Below, piece by piece: positions 24,401 to 31,599 of a stretch of 64,000 bases of DNA. The stretch spans positions 62,001 to 126,000 of the forward strand of contig NZ_SJON01000005.1 in the NCBI RefSeq assembly GCF_004331385.1, in the 5' to 3' direction. The notes under the pieces are model-generated. The model was given only the letters and a program-made list of their open reading frames with translations, made no database searches and was not told the origin of the DNA. Each line of letters begins with the position of its first letter. The stretch's first letter is position 1. The position numbers and the translations under genes are program-made. Source of the stretch: Enterobacter quasihormaechei (lineage in GTDB: Bacteria > Pseudomonadota > Gammaproteobacteria > Enterobacterales > Enterobacteriaceae).

Positions 24401-24773
24401 CCGAACCTCCCCGGCGCGTTATCAGCGCCACCAGCGAGCCGATGTCCTGCTTGTTCAGGAACGTAAGGATTTGAACGGCCAGCGCAGAAACAATCACGGC
24501 ACCGATGGCATCCAGTGGTTTATCGCTATATTCCGTCCAGGACGCGAGTTTAGAACCAACCAGACCAGAGCCAAGAATGCCGACGATATACGACACGACG
24601 AAGTAGGCCAGCCGGCGCAACACACTCAGGTCAGCTGCTGTCGCGATGTAAAATACGGCGCCTGCAAATGCACCAAAAACAACACCGTAGTCTGTCCCGG
24701 TCAATAAACCGTAGACACTGGCTCCGGTCAAAGCTAAACCGGCCAGCCCCGTGCCAGAAAATGGATCGGACAT
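24387..24773 (-). CDS. LydA-type holin
   Basis: The 128-aa product resembles phage holin superfamily III (LydA): an N-terminal Gly-rich helix (GTGLAGLALTGASVYGLL), further hydrophobic helices at about 30-47, 55-73 and 87-107, and a C-terminal charged GGSGGTK tail. It would open the inner membrane at lysis and let the endolysin out. It is the first gene of the lysis cassette, directly behind a terminator at 24825-24850, so its expression should depend on Q. Confidence 0.85.
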   Translation of the reverse strand: MSDPFSGTGLAGLALTGASVYGLLTGTDYGVVFGAFAGAVFYIATAADLSVLRRLAYFVVSYIVGILGSGLVGSKLASWTEYSDKPLDAIGAVIVSALAVQILTFLNKQDIGSLVALITRRGGSGGTK

Positions 24774-24824
24774 CGGCCCCCCCTCATATTGCTGTGAATC
24801 CTCTCAGTAAATTTGAGGGGAAAT

Positions 24825-24850
24825 AAAAAAGGCCGCCCTGAGGCAGCCTG
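24825..24850 (-). terminator. Intrinsic terminator upstream of the lysis cassette
   Basis: AGGC.GCC / GGC.GCCT with a CTGA loop and one mismatch, followed on the minus strand by six T. It ends the transcript of the small gene at 24868-25056. Confidence 0.75.
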
Positions 24851-24867
24851 TGTTCTTCGAATTATGT

Positions 24868-25056
24868 TCATAAAGGTGGGGGTATGGGTCCTTCCAGAAC
24901 GACCGCTTCACCGTTATGGCAAAGATCGTAGCCACGAGTTAGATGCCAGACGCCTCTGATTATTTTTCCTGTAACCATATCTTCGGTTTTACCGTGCGAA
25001 AAGTAGGCGATCTGGACACAGTCATTGTGTCTAATCCAATAATATCCCTCTTTCAT
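24868..25056 (-). CDS. Small phage protein, 62 aa, paralogue A
   Basis: The product (MKEGYYWIRHNDCVQIAYF...) is over half identical to the product of 25561-25752, both with WHLTRGxDxCHNGEA at the centre. A ribosome site AGAGGTGA lies just before the ATG. It lies downstream of C4-like copy 3 in the minus orientation and upstream of a terminator. The family occurs in enterobacterial prophages and its function is unknown. Confidence 0.75.
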   Translation of the reverse strand: MKEGYYWIRHNDCVQIAYFSHGKTEDMVTGKIIRGVWHLTRGYDLCHNGEAVVLEGPIPPPL

Positions 25057-25139
25057 AATTCACCTCTTAAATTGTTTCATTTAGAAGTGTATATGACGAT
25101 TCAGAACCTGGTGGTCGACAAAACGTTTATTTGAGGATG

Positions 25140-25232
25140 AGATGCCGGGTGCTTCCTGGAGACTTATCTCTGCTCGTCAAAGTCGCGTACATACCTGCAC
25201 ATAGCAATTAACAAGACGTTCCACCGCTTAGG
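25140..25232 (-). ncRNA. C4 antisense RNA-like element, copy 3 (divergent)
   Basis: The hairpin CCGGG / CCTGG keeps pairing through a G-U pair, and CCACC / GGTGG replaces CCCC / GGGG, another compensated change. The outer stem is no longer complementary. The 24868-25056 gene follows on the minus strand. Confidence 0.55.
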
Positions 25233-25297
25233 TGGGATTCACAACATTCATAACTAAACAGGTACATTCATATGATCAATAGACAAGTAAATCATGC

Positions 25298-25325
25298 AAA
25301 AAAAAGCCTGCTCAAATAGCAGGCA
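25298..25325 (-). terminator. Intrinsic terminator after C4-like copy 4
   Basis: GCCTGCT / AGCAGGC with a 5-nt loop is followed by eight T on the minus strand. Confidence 0.8.
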
Positions 25326-25355
25326 TAAATAGCTAAGTTGGCAATAACTGAGGGT

Positions 25356-25470
25356 GTGGTGCCGGGTGCCTCCCGGTGGAAATGCTTACAGAGTTCATCT
25401 CCGCGCGCTGGTTGGACACTCTGGAGAAATGTCCTGCTGAACCGCCCCTCCGCTTAGGGGGATCCACCAC
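25356..25470 (-). ncRNA. C4 antisense RNA-like element, copy 4
   Basis: Outer stem GTGGTG / CACCAC, inner hairpins CCGGG / CCCGG and CCCC / GGGG, all complete. A minus-strand terminator begins about 30 bp downstream, which defines a short RNA unit. Confidence 0.7.
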
Positions 25471-25560
25471 AAAAACGCTTTCAGAAACATCCATTACGCA
25501 GGATGCTTAAGAAGCATATGTGCAGTATGAAAAATCTGCCACATAATCAGATGAATATAT

Positions 25561-25752
25561 TCATTTCATTGGCACAGACAGTGGGCCTTCAATCACTTCA
25601 GCCTCACCGTTGTGGCAAATATCATCACCTCGTGTCAGATGCCAGACACCAGTTATTGTCTGGCCCGTTTCAAGGTCCTCGGTGACACCGGCGGTGTAGT
25701 AAGCGACCTGCACTATGCCGTTGTGCTGTATCCAGTAGAAACCTTCTTTCAT
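25561..25752 (-). CDS. Small phage protein, 63 aa, paralogue B
   Basis: The product (MKEGFYWIQHNGIVQVAYY...) is the paralogue of 24868-25056. GAGGAG lies about 7 bp before the ATG. It sits between the tRNA gene and C4-like copy 4. Two copies within 1 kb suggest local duplication. Function unknown. Confidence 0.78.
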   Translation of the reverse strand: MKEGFYWIQHNGIVQVAYYTAGVTEDLETGQTITGVWHLTRGDDICHNGEAEVIEGPLSVPMK

Positions 25753-25841
25753 TGATATCTCCTCATAGTGAGGATTTGATTATATGGCAGCGGTGTGAGT
25801 GATGATGTTAGAAATACTAAATCGTTAATTAAGTAATTCTC

Positions 25842-25918
25842 TGGTCCGCCATCGAGGATTCGAACCCCGAACCACAGAGGTAGAAGCTCCGTGCTCTTTC
25901 CAGTTGAGCTAATGGCGG
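25842..25918 (-). tRNA. tRNA-Arg(UCU)
   Basis: The 77-nt cloverleaf is complete: acceptor CCGCCAT / ATGGCGG, TA at 8-9, D-stem GCTC / GAGC, anticodon stem CGGAG / CTCTG around CTTCTAC (anticodon TCT), T-arm CGGGG TTCGAAT CCTCG, discriminator A and an encoded CCA. It reads AGA codons, rare in enterobacterial core genes. A strong minus-strand terminator lies immediately upstream. Confidence 0.93.
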
Positions 25919-25919
25919 A

Positions 25920-25949
25920 AAAAAAAAGACCAGCAATGAGATGCTGGTC
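25920..25949 (-). terminator. Intrinsic terminator upstream of the tRNA gene
   Basis: GACCAGCA / TGCTGGTC with a 6-nt loop followed by eight T on the minus strand. Confidence 0.85.
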
Positions 25950-26165
25950 ATGGGTCATGCAGTTTTCTCTGCGATGTAGGTGTATCCCCACCAAGTGTTT
26001 TCAGTATCGAGAGCATTATCAAATGCCTATTAAAAGATAGTTCCTTTGATGAAACATATGCCAAATAGTTGCGCTTCCCGAAATTTCTAAGAAAATTCTT
26101 GGCCCAACCATAAACACAAACACCTTCTAGAGTGAGCTGTTTGTGCAAGAGGTAGGTCATAAAGC

Positions 26166-26189
26166 AAAAAAGCTGCCTTTGGGCAGCCT
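26166..26189 (-). terminator. Intrinsic terminator after C4-like copy 5
   Basis: GCTGCC / GGCAGC with a 4-nt loop followed by six T on the minus strand, about 22 bp past copy 5. Confidence 0.82.
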
Positions 26190-26210
26190 AAAGATAAAGA
26201 AATTAAAGTT

Positions 26211-26316
26211 GTGGTGCCGGGTGCCTCCCGGTGACTCTGCGCTAGACCACAGAACCGCGTTCCATAAACCCGACTGGTTTTGCCTAGCCGCCCCACCGCT
26301 TAGGGGGATTCACCAC
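26211..26316 (-). ncRNA. C4 antisense RNA-like element, copy 5
   Basis: A complete element with outer stem GTGGTG / CACCAC, hairpins CCGGG / CCCGG and CCCC / GGGG, and ATTCACC before the outer stem on the plus strand. It is the copy closest to Q and is followed by a minus-strand terminator. Confidence 0.72.
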
Positions 26317-26378
26317 CTGAGCACTTTACGCGGCATAACGCTTAAAAGATACATTTTATTTACTATTTACAAAGAAAC

Positions 26379-26399
26379 AAAAATCCCGCCGTAGCGAGG
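26379..26399 (-). terminator. Candidate late leader terminator downstream of Q
   Basis: CTCGC TACG GCGGG followed by ATTTTTG on the minus strand, within 120 bp after the Q stop. An AT-rich TATATA lies just upstream, so this fits a pR'-tR' arrangement where Q would load. Promoter position is not defined. Confidence 0.5.
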
Positions 26400-26494
26400 T
26401 TCAGAATTTTTAACTATGGATATATAAAGCCCATCGTTAGACTAAAATTACCACAGTTTAGGGAAAAGTAAATAGCTCACGATAAATTCACGCC

Positions 26495-27328
26495 CTATTT
26501 TGTTATCTGCTTGAACTGCGCATCAGCCCAAGCCTCTTCTATGTCAAACTTGGTGATCAGATGATCGTAAAATGGTTTAACAGACTTCTTCCAGGAATCG
26601 AGGCTGATTGCATCAGTTATCTGACACACCGCTGCGTATGCCTCGGTAGATGGGATTCGTTCATATCCACGGCCACTACAGCGTTTGCAATCAGCCAGAA
26701 CCGGGATGCCCTGGTGTTCTGTAAGAGCCTGATTGATGGCTTTCCCGCGTCCATGACAATCTCTACAGGCACAACTTACAACCTTCTTACCCTTACACTG
26801 AGGGCAGAGAACGCGAGCTATCTCCCTGACATGTCTGCGTACCTCGTATTCAGAAGGTCGAATATTTTCGACGCCCATATTCAGGGACAACCTCACGAAC
26901 TTCTTCTCTTTTGCCGGAGTGTGAGACTTCGTGCTGAAAACCTCCGCATCAACAAACCCTTCCCCATTGCAGCTATCGCACTGCTTCACGCTGGCGGCGC
27001 TGCGGGAATAGTCCTCGAACGCGATGGTGGCCAGCTGGTGCATCACCATCGGTTTAATCTCTGCATCAAGCTTCCGCAATGCCGCAACCCGGTCACATTT
27101 GGTCAGCGCGTACTGGGCCAACAATTCAATTGCCCTCTCCCGGTCATTATTGCTGATCCCCGTCTTCCCGAGAAAAGCGCTATAACCCATGGCGGCCCGT
27201 TCCTGCGTCATGCCTATAGCGGCCATAATATCCGTTCCGGTTAATGAGTCTGACGCAGTAGCACGCGGAGAGTCGCTAATCATTGTCGATTTGGCGAAGT
27301 GGTATTTGAGGGTATTTTCAAGATTCAT
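26495..27328 (-). CDS. Late antitermination protein Q
   Basis: The 277-aa product is a phage antitermination protein of the Antiterm family. It has zinc-binding cysteine pairs: CDSCNGEGF near 137, [21 protein letters not shown] near 195-215 and [13 protein letters not shown] near 230. Q proteins join RNA polymerase at the late promoter and let it pass terminators. The many terminators inside this late operon fit that role. The gene overlaps rusA by 4 bp (ATGA). Confidence 0.9.
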   Translation of the reverse strand: MNLENTLKYHFAKSTMISDSPRATASDSLTGTDIMAAIGMTQERAAMGYSAFLGKTGISNNDRERAIELLAQYALTKCDRVAALRKLDAEIKPMVMHQLATIAFEDYSRSAASVKQCDSCNGEGFVDAEVFSTKSHTPAKEKKFVRLSLNMGVENIRPSEYEVRRHVREIARVLCPQCKGKKVVSCACRDCHGRGKAINQALTEHQGIPVLADCKRCSGRGYERIPSTEAYAAVCQITDAISLDSWKKSVKPFYDHLITKFDIEEAWADAQFKQITK

Positions 27329-27699
27329 GCGGTCTCCAGCTCGGTAATGGTGAGTTCTAATTTCCCGCCCTTAACGACAGGCATCTTCACAACGCGATAG
27401 TCGACTACCTGGCAGTCATCCAGCCAGAATTCCGCCTTGGTTAAAGCGTCGAATGCAGCTTTTTGGAGGTTATCCAGATCGCGGCGCCGGCGGTCGGGCA
27501 TATGACATTCAATTCGGATTTTGAGTGGTGCGGCCGTCCGGATATTAAGCCGGGCGCTTCGAATGGCACTGGCAACCGCGTAGCGATACGCGACGCCTTC
27601 AGCGCTAATGTGCGTGCGCCCGCGGTTGTGCCGGTAATACCGGTTGTTGCTCGGCGGCCAGGGCAAAGTGAATTGATATGTCTTCACATTCACCCCCAC
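27325..27699 (-). CDS. rusA: RusA-type Holliday junction resolvase
   Basis: The 124-aa product shows the RusA signature: [21 protein letters not shown] at the N-terminus, [17 protein letters not shown] with the catalytic aspartates (Asp74, Asp76), and [13 protein letters not shown] with Asp94/95. The enzyme dimer cuts Holliday junctions, useful for replication and recombination of phage DNA. It lies between a small ORF and Q, where lambdoid phages place resolvase genes. Confidence 0.95.
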   Translation of the reverse strand: MGVNVKTYQFTLPWPPSNNRYYRHNRGRTHISAEGVAYRYAVASAIRSARLNIRTAAPLKIRIECHMPDRRRRDLDNLQKAAFDALTKAEFWLDDCQVVDYRVVKMPVVKGGKLELTITELETA

Positions 27700-27896
27700 A
27701 TCCGGTTTCGCCAGCGTATATCCGGGCGTGCTGGTGTATTTGAGGTCGGAAGGAATGCACTGACAGTCCAGGTCACGTAATCCTGGTTAAGGCTGCGCTC
27801 CACTCTCACACCGCGCGCTCTGTAACGCTTAACCAGTTCGTCGGCCTGTTCGGTGCTGCATTCGGTATGATGGAACCAAGAATGTTGCATGCCCAT
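27690..27896 (-). CDS. Small phage protein, 68 aa
   Basis: The product ([25 protein letters not shown]...) is coupled to DUF1367 by a TGATG overlap at 27896 and overlaps the rusA start by 10 bp. No motif is recognised beyond a basic, soluble composition. Such nin-region ORFs are common and of unknown role. Confidence 0.6.
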   Translation of the reverse strand: MGMQHSWFHHTECSTEQADELVKRYRARGVRVERSLNQDYVTWTVSAFLPTSNTPARPDIRWRNRMWG

Positions 27897-28498
27897 CACC
27901 CCGCAAAGCCAAGCAGCTGCGCGGCGACATTTTCGGCCTCATCGCGACTGCGGAATGAACGAGACAGGACCCAGCGCCAAAGAACATCGAGCGCAGCTTT
28001 ATAAAGTTGCTGGAACTCGAGTTCGTCCATGTTGGCGAATGAGATGCTACGTGGATGCTTTTTTAGTGTGCCGTCAGGTAGCTGAATAGCATCAAAGTGC
28101 CCTGCCTCGACGATTACCCATGAGCGGTAAGCATCGAAGGATTTGCACAAGCTAATGCCATTTGTGACGCGCCGGTAAGCAACCTGCTCAAGATACTGCT
28201 CGGCAGCGTCGATCAGCGCGCCCTCATTCCCGCCATACGAAGCCAGGAACTTGGCGTAGCCGGTTATCAGCTTCCGCTCGTTACTCGAGATAGCCCCGCC
28301 GGCTGGTTCCCAGTATTCAAAACCGAGGCTGAGAAGCGCGAAAAAGCGCCGGTGAAATACAGGGTTTCGTACCCGCCTGAACTCGGCAACAAGAACATCG
28401 CCAAGCCGGGTTTTGGTTTGCAGGATATCGCTGGTCTCGGGCGTAGCCGGGATCAGTATTCCTGAGTGGTGTTTTATAAGTTGTAATTCTAGCGCCAT
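27896..28498 (-). CDS. DUF1367 phage protein
   Basis: The 200-aa product belongs to the DUF1367 family of lambdoid nin regions. A typical segment is RNPVFHRRFFALLSLGFEYWEP, followed by a central helical region and SISFANMDELEFQQLYKAALDVLWRWVL near the C-terminus. GGAG lies just before the ATG. The biochemical role of the family is unknown; the nin location suggests DNA metabolism or recombination. Confidence 0.85.
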   Translation of the reverse strand: MALELQLIKHHSGILIPATPETSDILQTKTRLGDVLVAEFRRVRNPVFHRRFFALLSLGFEYWEPAGGAISSNERKLITGYAKFLASYGGNEGALIDAAEQYLEQVAYRRVTNGISLCKSFDAYRSWVIVEAGHFDAIQLPDGTLKKHPRSISFANMDELEFQQLYKAALDVLWRWVLSRSFRSRDEAENVAAQLLGFAG

Positions 28499-28537
28499 GG
28501 TTATCTCCGTGGCGCATCAGGTATAGGTTGTTCAGGC

Positions 28538-28882
28538 CTATGAAAGAATAATATCAGACGGTGGTGTAACTCGGTACCCCAGTCGTTTTGCAAATTGCAT
28601 AAACCCGTTGAGAGTAAAGATTTTTTCCTCGTCGAGTAACGGTCGTAATGAAACTATTCCATTTACTCGATAAACCAGATATCTCCCTTCCGCCGGGAAG
28701 CTATAAATAACTGCTTTATCGGCCCTTCTGACCACGTCGTACCATTGATCATCTGCATTAAAGGCTTCTGCACTACACACTATTTCCCCCAGAGCGACGT
28801 ATTGACGCAATAAACAGTAACCGGGAACAGCCAGGGGAACGCAAACAGCGATACTCTTTGAAACTGCTCCAGTGAAATTCAC
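28538..28882 (-). CDS. Hypothetical protein, 114 aa, behind dinI
   Basis: The most plausible start is GTG 28882, four bases after the dinI stop; the longer frame to 29050 would overlap dinI fully. The C-terminal part (WYDVVRRADKAVIYSFPAEGRYLVYRVNGIV...) is beta-rich. No family is recognised. No strong ribosome site is visible, so translation may be coupled to dinI. It is probably SOS-induced with dinI. Confidence 0.5.
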   Translation of the reverse strand: MNFTGAVSKSIAVCVPLAVPGYCLLRQYVALGEIVCSAEAFNADDQWYDVVRRADKAVIYSFPAEGRYLVYRVNGIVSLRPLLDEEKIFTLNGFMQFAKRLGYRVTPPSDIILS

Positions 28883-28886
28883 GCGA

Positions 28887-29111
28887 TTAATAAAACCACT
28901 CGTCCGCGCTTTTCCAGTTCTTCTGCACGTTGTGTTCGACCTCTTTCTTGTCGCCCCCGAAATCAGCCAACCCATCATTGCCGGCACGCTTAATCGTAAG
29001 CTGGTAATCATCGAACTGCTTACTGAGTCTTTCGAGCAGTTTTGACTCAAGTGCAGGTATAGCCCTATCAGGAAGTTTCTTCATGCGATCAATGGATAAC
29101 TCGATTTTCAT
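28887..29111 (-). CDS. DinI-like SOS protein
   Basis: The 74-aa product, starting MKIELSIDRMKKLPD, is a DinI-family protein (acidic C-terminal helix with EVEHNVQKNWKSADEW). The start at 29111 follows GGAGGGGAAA; an upstream in-frame ATG has no ribosome site. DinI-type proteins bind RecA filaments; phage relatives such as Tum are antirepressors induced by SOS. A LexA box lies 22 bp upstream, so expression on DNA damage is likely. Confidence 0.85.
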   Translation of the reverse strand: MKIELSIDRMKKLPDRAIPALESKLLERLSKQFDDYQLTIKRAGNDGLADFGGDKKEVEHNVQKNWKSADEWFY

Positions 29112-29132
29112 TTTCCCCTCCGCAATGAACAA

Positions 29133-29148
29133 CTGTATGCATATACAG
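29133..29148. promoter_or_regulatory. LexA box upstream of dinI
   Basis: The 16-bp sequence CTGTATGCATATACAG matches the LexA palindrome CTGT-N8-ACAG exactly. It lies 22 bp from the dinI start and should repress the gene until SOS induction. Confidence 0.88.
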
Positions 29149-29479
29149 TGCATTTATAAACGTATCTCACGGATTTTGCAACGATTAATGAGTGTTAGGA
29201 CGACGGAGCGCTTGCAGGCTTGTAGGTATCTGTTTTATGGACGATATAGTAGGAATCTCGGATTTGGCCGTCAAAAATCAATAGTTATGTTGAATAGCTT
29301 TAAGTGGAGTTTTGTGCAGTTTCGCTACAAGATTTTGGTTTTGAGGTGAAATTAATAGAATGAAAATTCGGAAAGGCTATTATGGAGCTTGCTGTTATTG
29401 AGAAAAAAATTAGTCAGCAAGCTCTGAAACGACATGAAGCATTACCAAAGCGTAATGTGATCCAACCGATTATCGAAAT
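29149..29479. other. Intergenic stretch with a possible 34-aa plus-strand ORF
   Basis: An ATG at 29382 with GGAAAGG upstream opens a 34-codon frame to 29486 (MELAVIEKKISQQALKR...). It is short, unlike any known protein, and overlaps the end of the VOC gene on the other strand. Nothing else is recognised here. Confidence 0.3.
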
Positions 29480-29929
29480 TCACTGAGATGCAGGCACTCT
29501 ATCATCCTGACGTAAAGCCTCGATCCCGACTTTCTGACCATAAGAAAGTTCAAGTGTATTGCCATCAGGATCAGCGAAGAAGACATAATAACCTACCGGT
29601 TCGCCTGCCTGAGCCGGTTCTTTTCGCAAGATGCCCTCCATTCTAGCCATCGCTACCTTATTGTCGATTTCTTCAATGCTTGAACAAGCTACTCCCAAGT
29701 GACCAAAATTACCTAAAGGGGTGTCAGTCACAGCATCAACCTGGACAAGGACAAGCGCAAAAGGGCGAGCTCGGTCACTTAACCACGCGACTTTACGTGC
29801 CTCCGGAAGATCAGGCTCTCGCCTATGTACGACTTCCATACCAGCATAACGGCTGTAGAAATCAATACTTTTTTCCAAATCTCTAACAACAAACGCAACG
29901 TGCGTAAAACCGACATCAATCTCTTTCAT
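29480..29929 (-). CDS. VOC-family (glyoxalase-like) protein
   Basis: The 149-aa product has the paired beta-alpha-beta-beta-beta modules of the vicinal oxygen chelate fold: FTHVAFVVRDLEKSIDFYSRYAG at the N-terminus and GYYVFFADPDGNTLELSYGQ at the C-terminus. A histidine near residue 10, an acidic residue in the middle and Glu in TLELSY could bind metal. Substrate is unknown; detoxification of an electrophile or antibiotic is possible. It is a cargo gene in the prophage. A SoxR-like promoter lies upstream at 29963-29993. Confidence 0.85.
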   Translation of the reverse strand: MKEIDVGFTHVAFVVRDLEKSIDFYSRYAGMEVVHRREPDLPEARKVAWLSDRARPFALVLVQVDAVTDTPLGNFGHLGVACSSIEEIDNKVAMARMEGILRKEPAQAGEPVGYYVFFADPDGNTLELSYGQKVGIEALRQDDRVPASQ

Positions 29930-29962
29930 TAGGCTAATCCTTTGACTATATCGAGAATCGCC

Positions 29963-29993
29963 ATCTTAAAAACTCAAGCTAACTTGAGGTCAA
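29963..29993 (-). promoter_or_regulatory. SoxR/MerR-type promoter for the VOC gene
   Basis: On the minus strand TTGACC (-35) and TAAGAT (-10) are 19 bp apart. The spacer holds the palindrome CTCAAGTTAGCTTGAG, close to the E. coli soxS SoxR site (CCTCAAGTTAACTTGAGG). The long 19-bp spacer is the hallmark of promoters activated by MerR-family twisting. It predicts induction by redox-cycling compounds through SoxR. Confidence 0.8.
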
Positions 29994-30038
29994 GTGCCTT
30001 TCATTCAATGCTTTTGCTGGATTTCTTGCACGTATCGT

Positions 30039-30146
30039 TCAATGTCGTTCAGGGTTGCAGCCTATGCTAACTAGCTCCAGCAAAATGAAGATAAGGCCCG
30101 CTACGCAAAGAAGAAGAGATAAAGTTAAAGCCACAATGAAAACCAT
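30039..30146 (-). CDS. Tiny hydrophobic membrane peptide, 35 aa
   Basis: ATG at 30146 is preceded by GGAGG at optimal distance. The product MVFIVALTLSLLLCVAGLIF... has one membrane helix (about 2-27) and a short polar tail ending NPERH. No family is recognised. An inverted repeat GTGATA/TATCAC at 30159-30178 lies upstream and could be an operator. It may be a toxin-like or stress peptide, or unrelated. Confidence 0.5.
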   Translation of the reverse strand: MVFIVALTLSLLLCVAGLIFILLELVSIGCNPERH

Positions 30147-30179
30147 TAGAACCTCCATGTGATAATTTTTACTATCACA

Positions 30180-30417
30180 ATCTTAGAATCAATTTTTACT
30201 TTGTCACGTGTGCATACCAAGCAAATTTACGTTGCAGAATCGTGCATTTCTTGCAGGATTAAACCACATTAATTTACTGGTTTTTTTTGTGAAGCATTTT
30301 ACTCTTCATGGACAATTTTAACGTTACCGTACTCGAATTTGTAAATTTTTCAGTTAAATAGCCCAAACTGATCTTTCTTATGCTACTTTAGAAGAAAATC
30401 CTTTAAAGTGTGCAACT
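30180..30417. other. Upstream region of bluF
   Basis: AT-rich, no ORF. It should hold the bluF promoter, but no clear -35/-10 pair or operator can be assigned. Confidence 0.4.
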
Positions 30418-31599
30418 ATGCTTACCACTCTCATCTATCGAAGCCACCTGCGAGCTGATACACCAATTCAATCCATTATTGACATGGTCAGTGAAGCAAA
30501 TTCCCGAAATGAATGTGCGGGGGTAACTGGTGTTTTACTTTTCAATGGGATTCATTTCTTACAGCTTCTGGAAGGTGATGAAGCAGCTGTAATGCAAATC
30601 TATGAAAAGATTTGCCTGGATACACTTCACTTCAACATTGTAGAACTCTTATCCGATTATGCCCCCTATCGACGATTTGGCCGCTCAGGCATGGAATTAA
30701 TTGATATAAGACTATTCAGTAAAGAAGAGTGTCTGGACAGGGTTCTTCAACGTGGAACAACCCAACATAAAATGCTTTACAACGACAGAGCCTTAAGGTT
30801 TTTCCGTACATTTATAGATTCTGCTGAGACAGATAGCTATTATGAACTTCCTGATAGGTTCAGTTGGTTTTTTTCATCCGATCAAATAGATGTATCATCA
30901 GTTGATCCCGCCATTATCGAAGATATGTATGCAGTTATAGACCCTCTCGCTGCCCAGATCCATTCTTTTGTCTTGAATGCTAAATCAGATAATGACGTTA
31001 TAAAAGCCAATAATTTACTTTTTGATTTGGAATCGAAGAAAGATTTGTTAAAAATTGCAGGGGGTTTCATTACCTCTTCACAACGAGTATCAATAACACT
31101 CCTGCCTTTAACCTTACTGAGGGTACCGAATGCGATTGAGATTTTGCTCGATTACATCAGAGAAAGTAACTTACACCCAGAACAAGTTTTAGTTGAGTTT
31201 TCTGAGAGCGAAATAATCCCTGAAATTGATGAGTTCGCGCATTCCGTGCAGATTCTCAAAAGCTGCGGTTTAAGTGTTGCTATTAATGACTTTGGTGTGG
31301 GAAATGCAGGTTTATTGTTTCTTTCGAAATTTCAGCCTGAGAAGCTCAAAATACACCCTCAACTAATCCATAATATACATAAGGACGGCTCTAAGCAGGC
31401 GATACTGCAAAGTTTAATACGTTGCGGCGAACTTTTAGAGATAAGGATTTGTGCAACAGGTGTCGAACAACCAGAAGAATGGATGTGGCTAGAATCCGCT
31501 GGTATATTTTGCTTCCAGGGCAATCTTTTTTCAAAATATGATAAAAATGGATATTTGAAGATCTTCTGGCCAGAATCTAATGAATTCATAGAATGTTAA
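30418..31599 (+). CDS. bluF: BluF: BLUF blue-light photoreceptor with degenerate EAL domain
   Basis: The 393-aa product matches BluF (YcgF). Residues 1-95 are a BLUF flavin domain with Tyr7 (LIYRSH), Asn31 and Gln49 (HFLQLLEG), all needed for the photocycle. Residues about 150-390 are an EAL domain that lacks catalytic motifs: EFSESE in place of EALLR-type, INDFGVGNAGL in place of DDFGTG. It is therefore not a phosphodiesterase. E. coli BluF binds and removes the repressor BluR in blue light. No bluR is in this window. The gene is on the plus strand, against the phage late genes, and is cargo. Confidence 0.92.
   Translation: MLTTLIYRSHLRADTPIQSIIDMVSEANSRNECAGVTGVLLFNGIHFLQLLEGDEAAVMQIYEKICLDTLHFNIVELLSDYAPYRRFGRSGMELIDIRLFSKEECLDRVLQRGTTQHKMLYNDRALRFFRTFIDSAETDSYYELPDRFSWFFSSDQIDVSSVDPAIIEDMYAVIDPLAAQIHSFVLNAKSDNDVIKANNLLFDLESKKDLLKIAGGFITSSQRVSITLLPLTLLRVPNAIEILLDYIRESNLHPEQVLVEFSESEIIPEIDEFAHSVQILKSCGLSVAINDFGVGNAGLLFLSKFQPEKLKIHPQLIHNIHKDGSKQAILQSLIRCGELLEIRICATGVEQPEEWMWLESAGIFCFQGNLFSKYDKNGYLKIFWPESNEFIEC

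Noticed and set aside
25948..26160. 70-codon minus-strand frame between two terminators
   Set aside because: There is no ribosome site before the ATG, which lies directly after a terminator T run; composition does not suggest a protein.
21148..26316. CRISPR array made of the repeated elements
   Set aside because: The copies are 90-130 bp, irregularly spaced and internally variable, with no cas genes; they are not CRISPR repeats.
21148..26316. Retron msr/msd or other reverse-transcriptase-linked RNA
   Set aside because: No reverse transcriptase gene exists in the window.
30418..31599. Active c-di-GMP phosphodiesterase
   Set aside because: The EAL signature and metal ligands are replaced, as in E. 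coli BluF.
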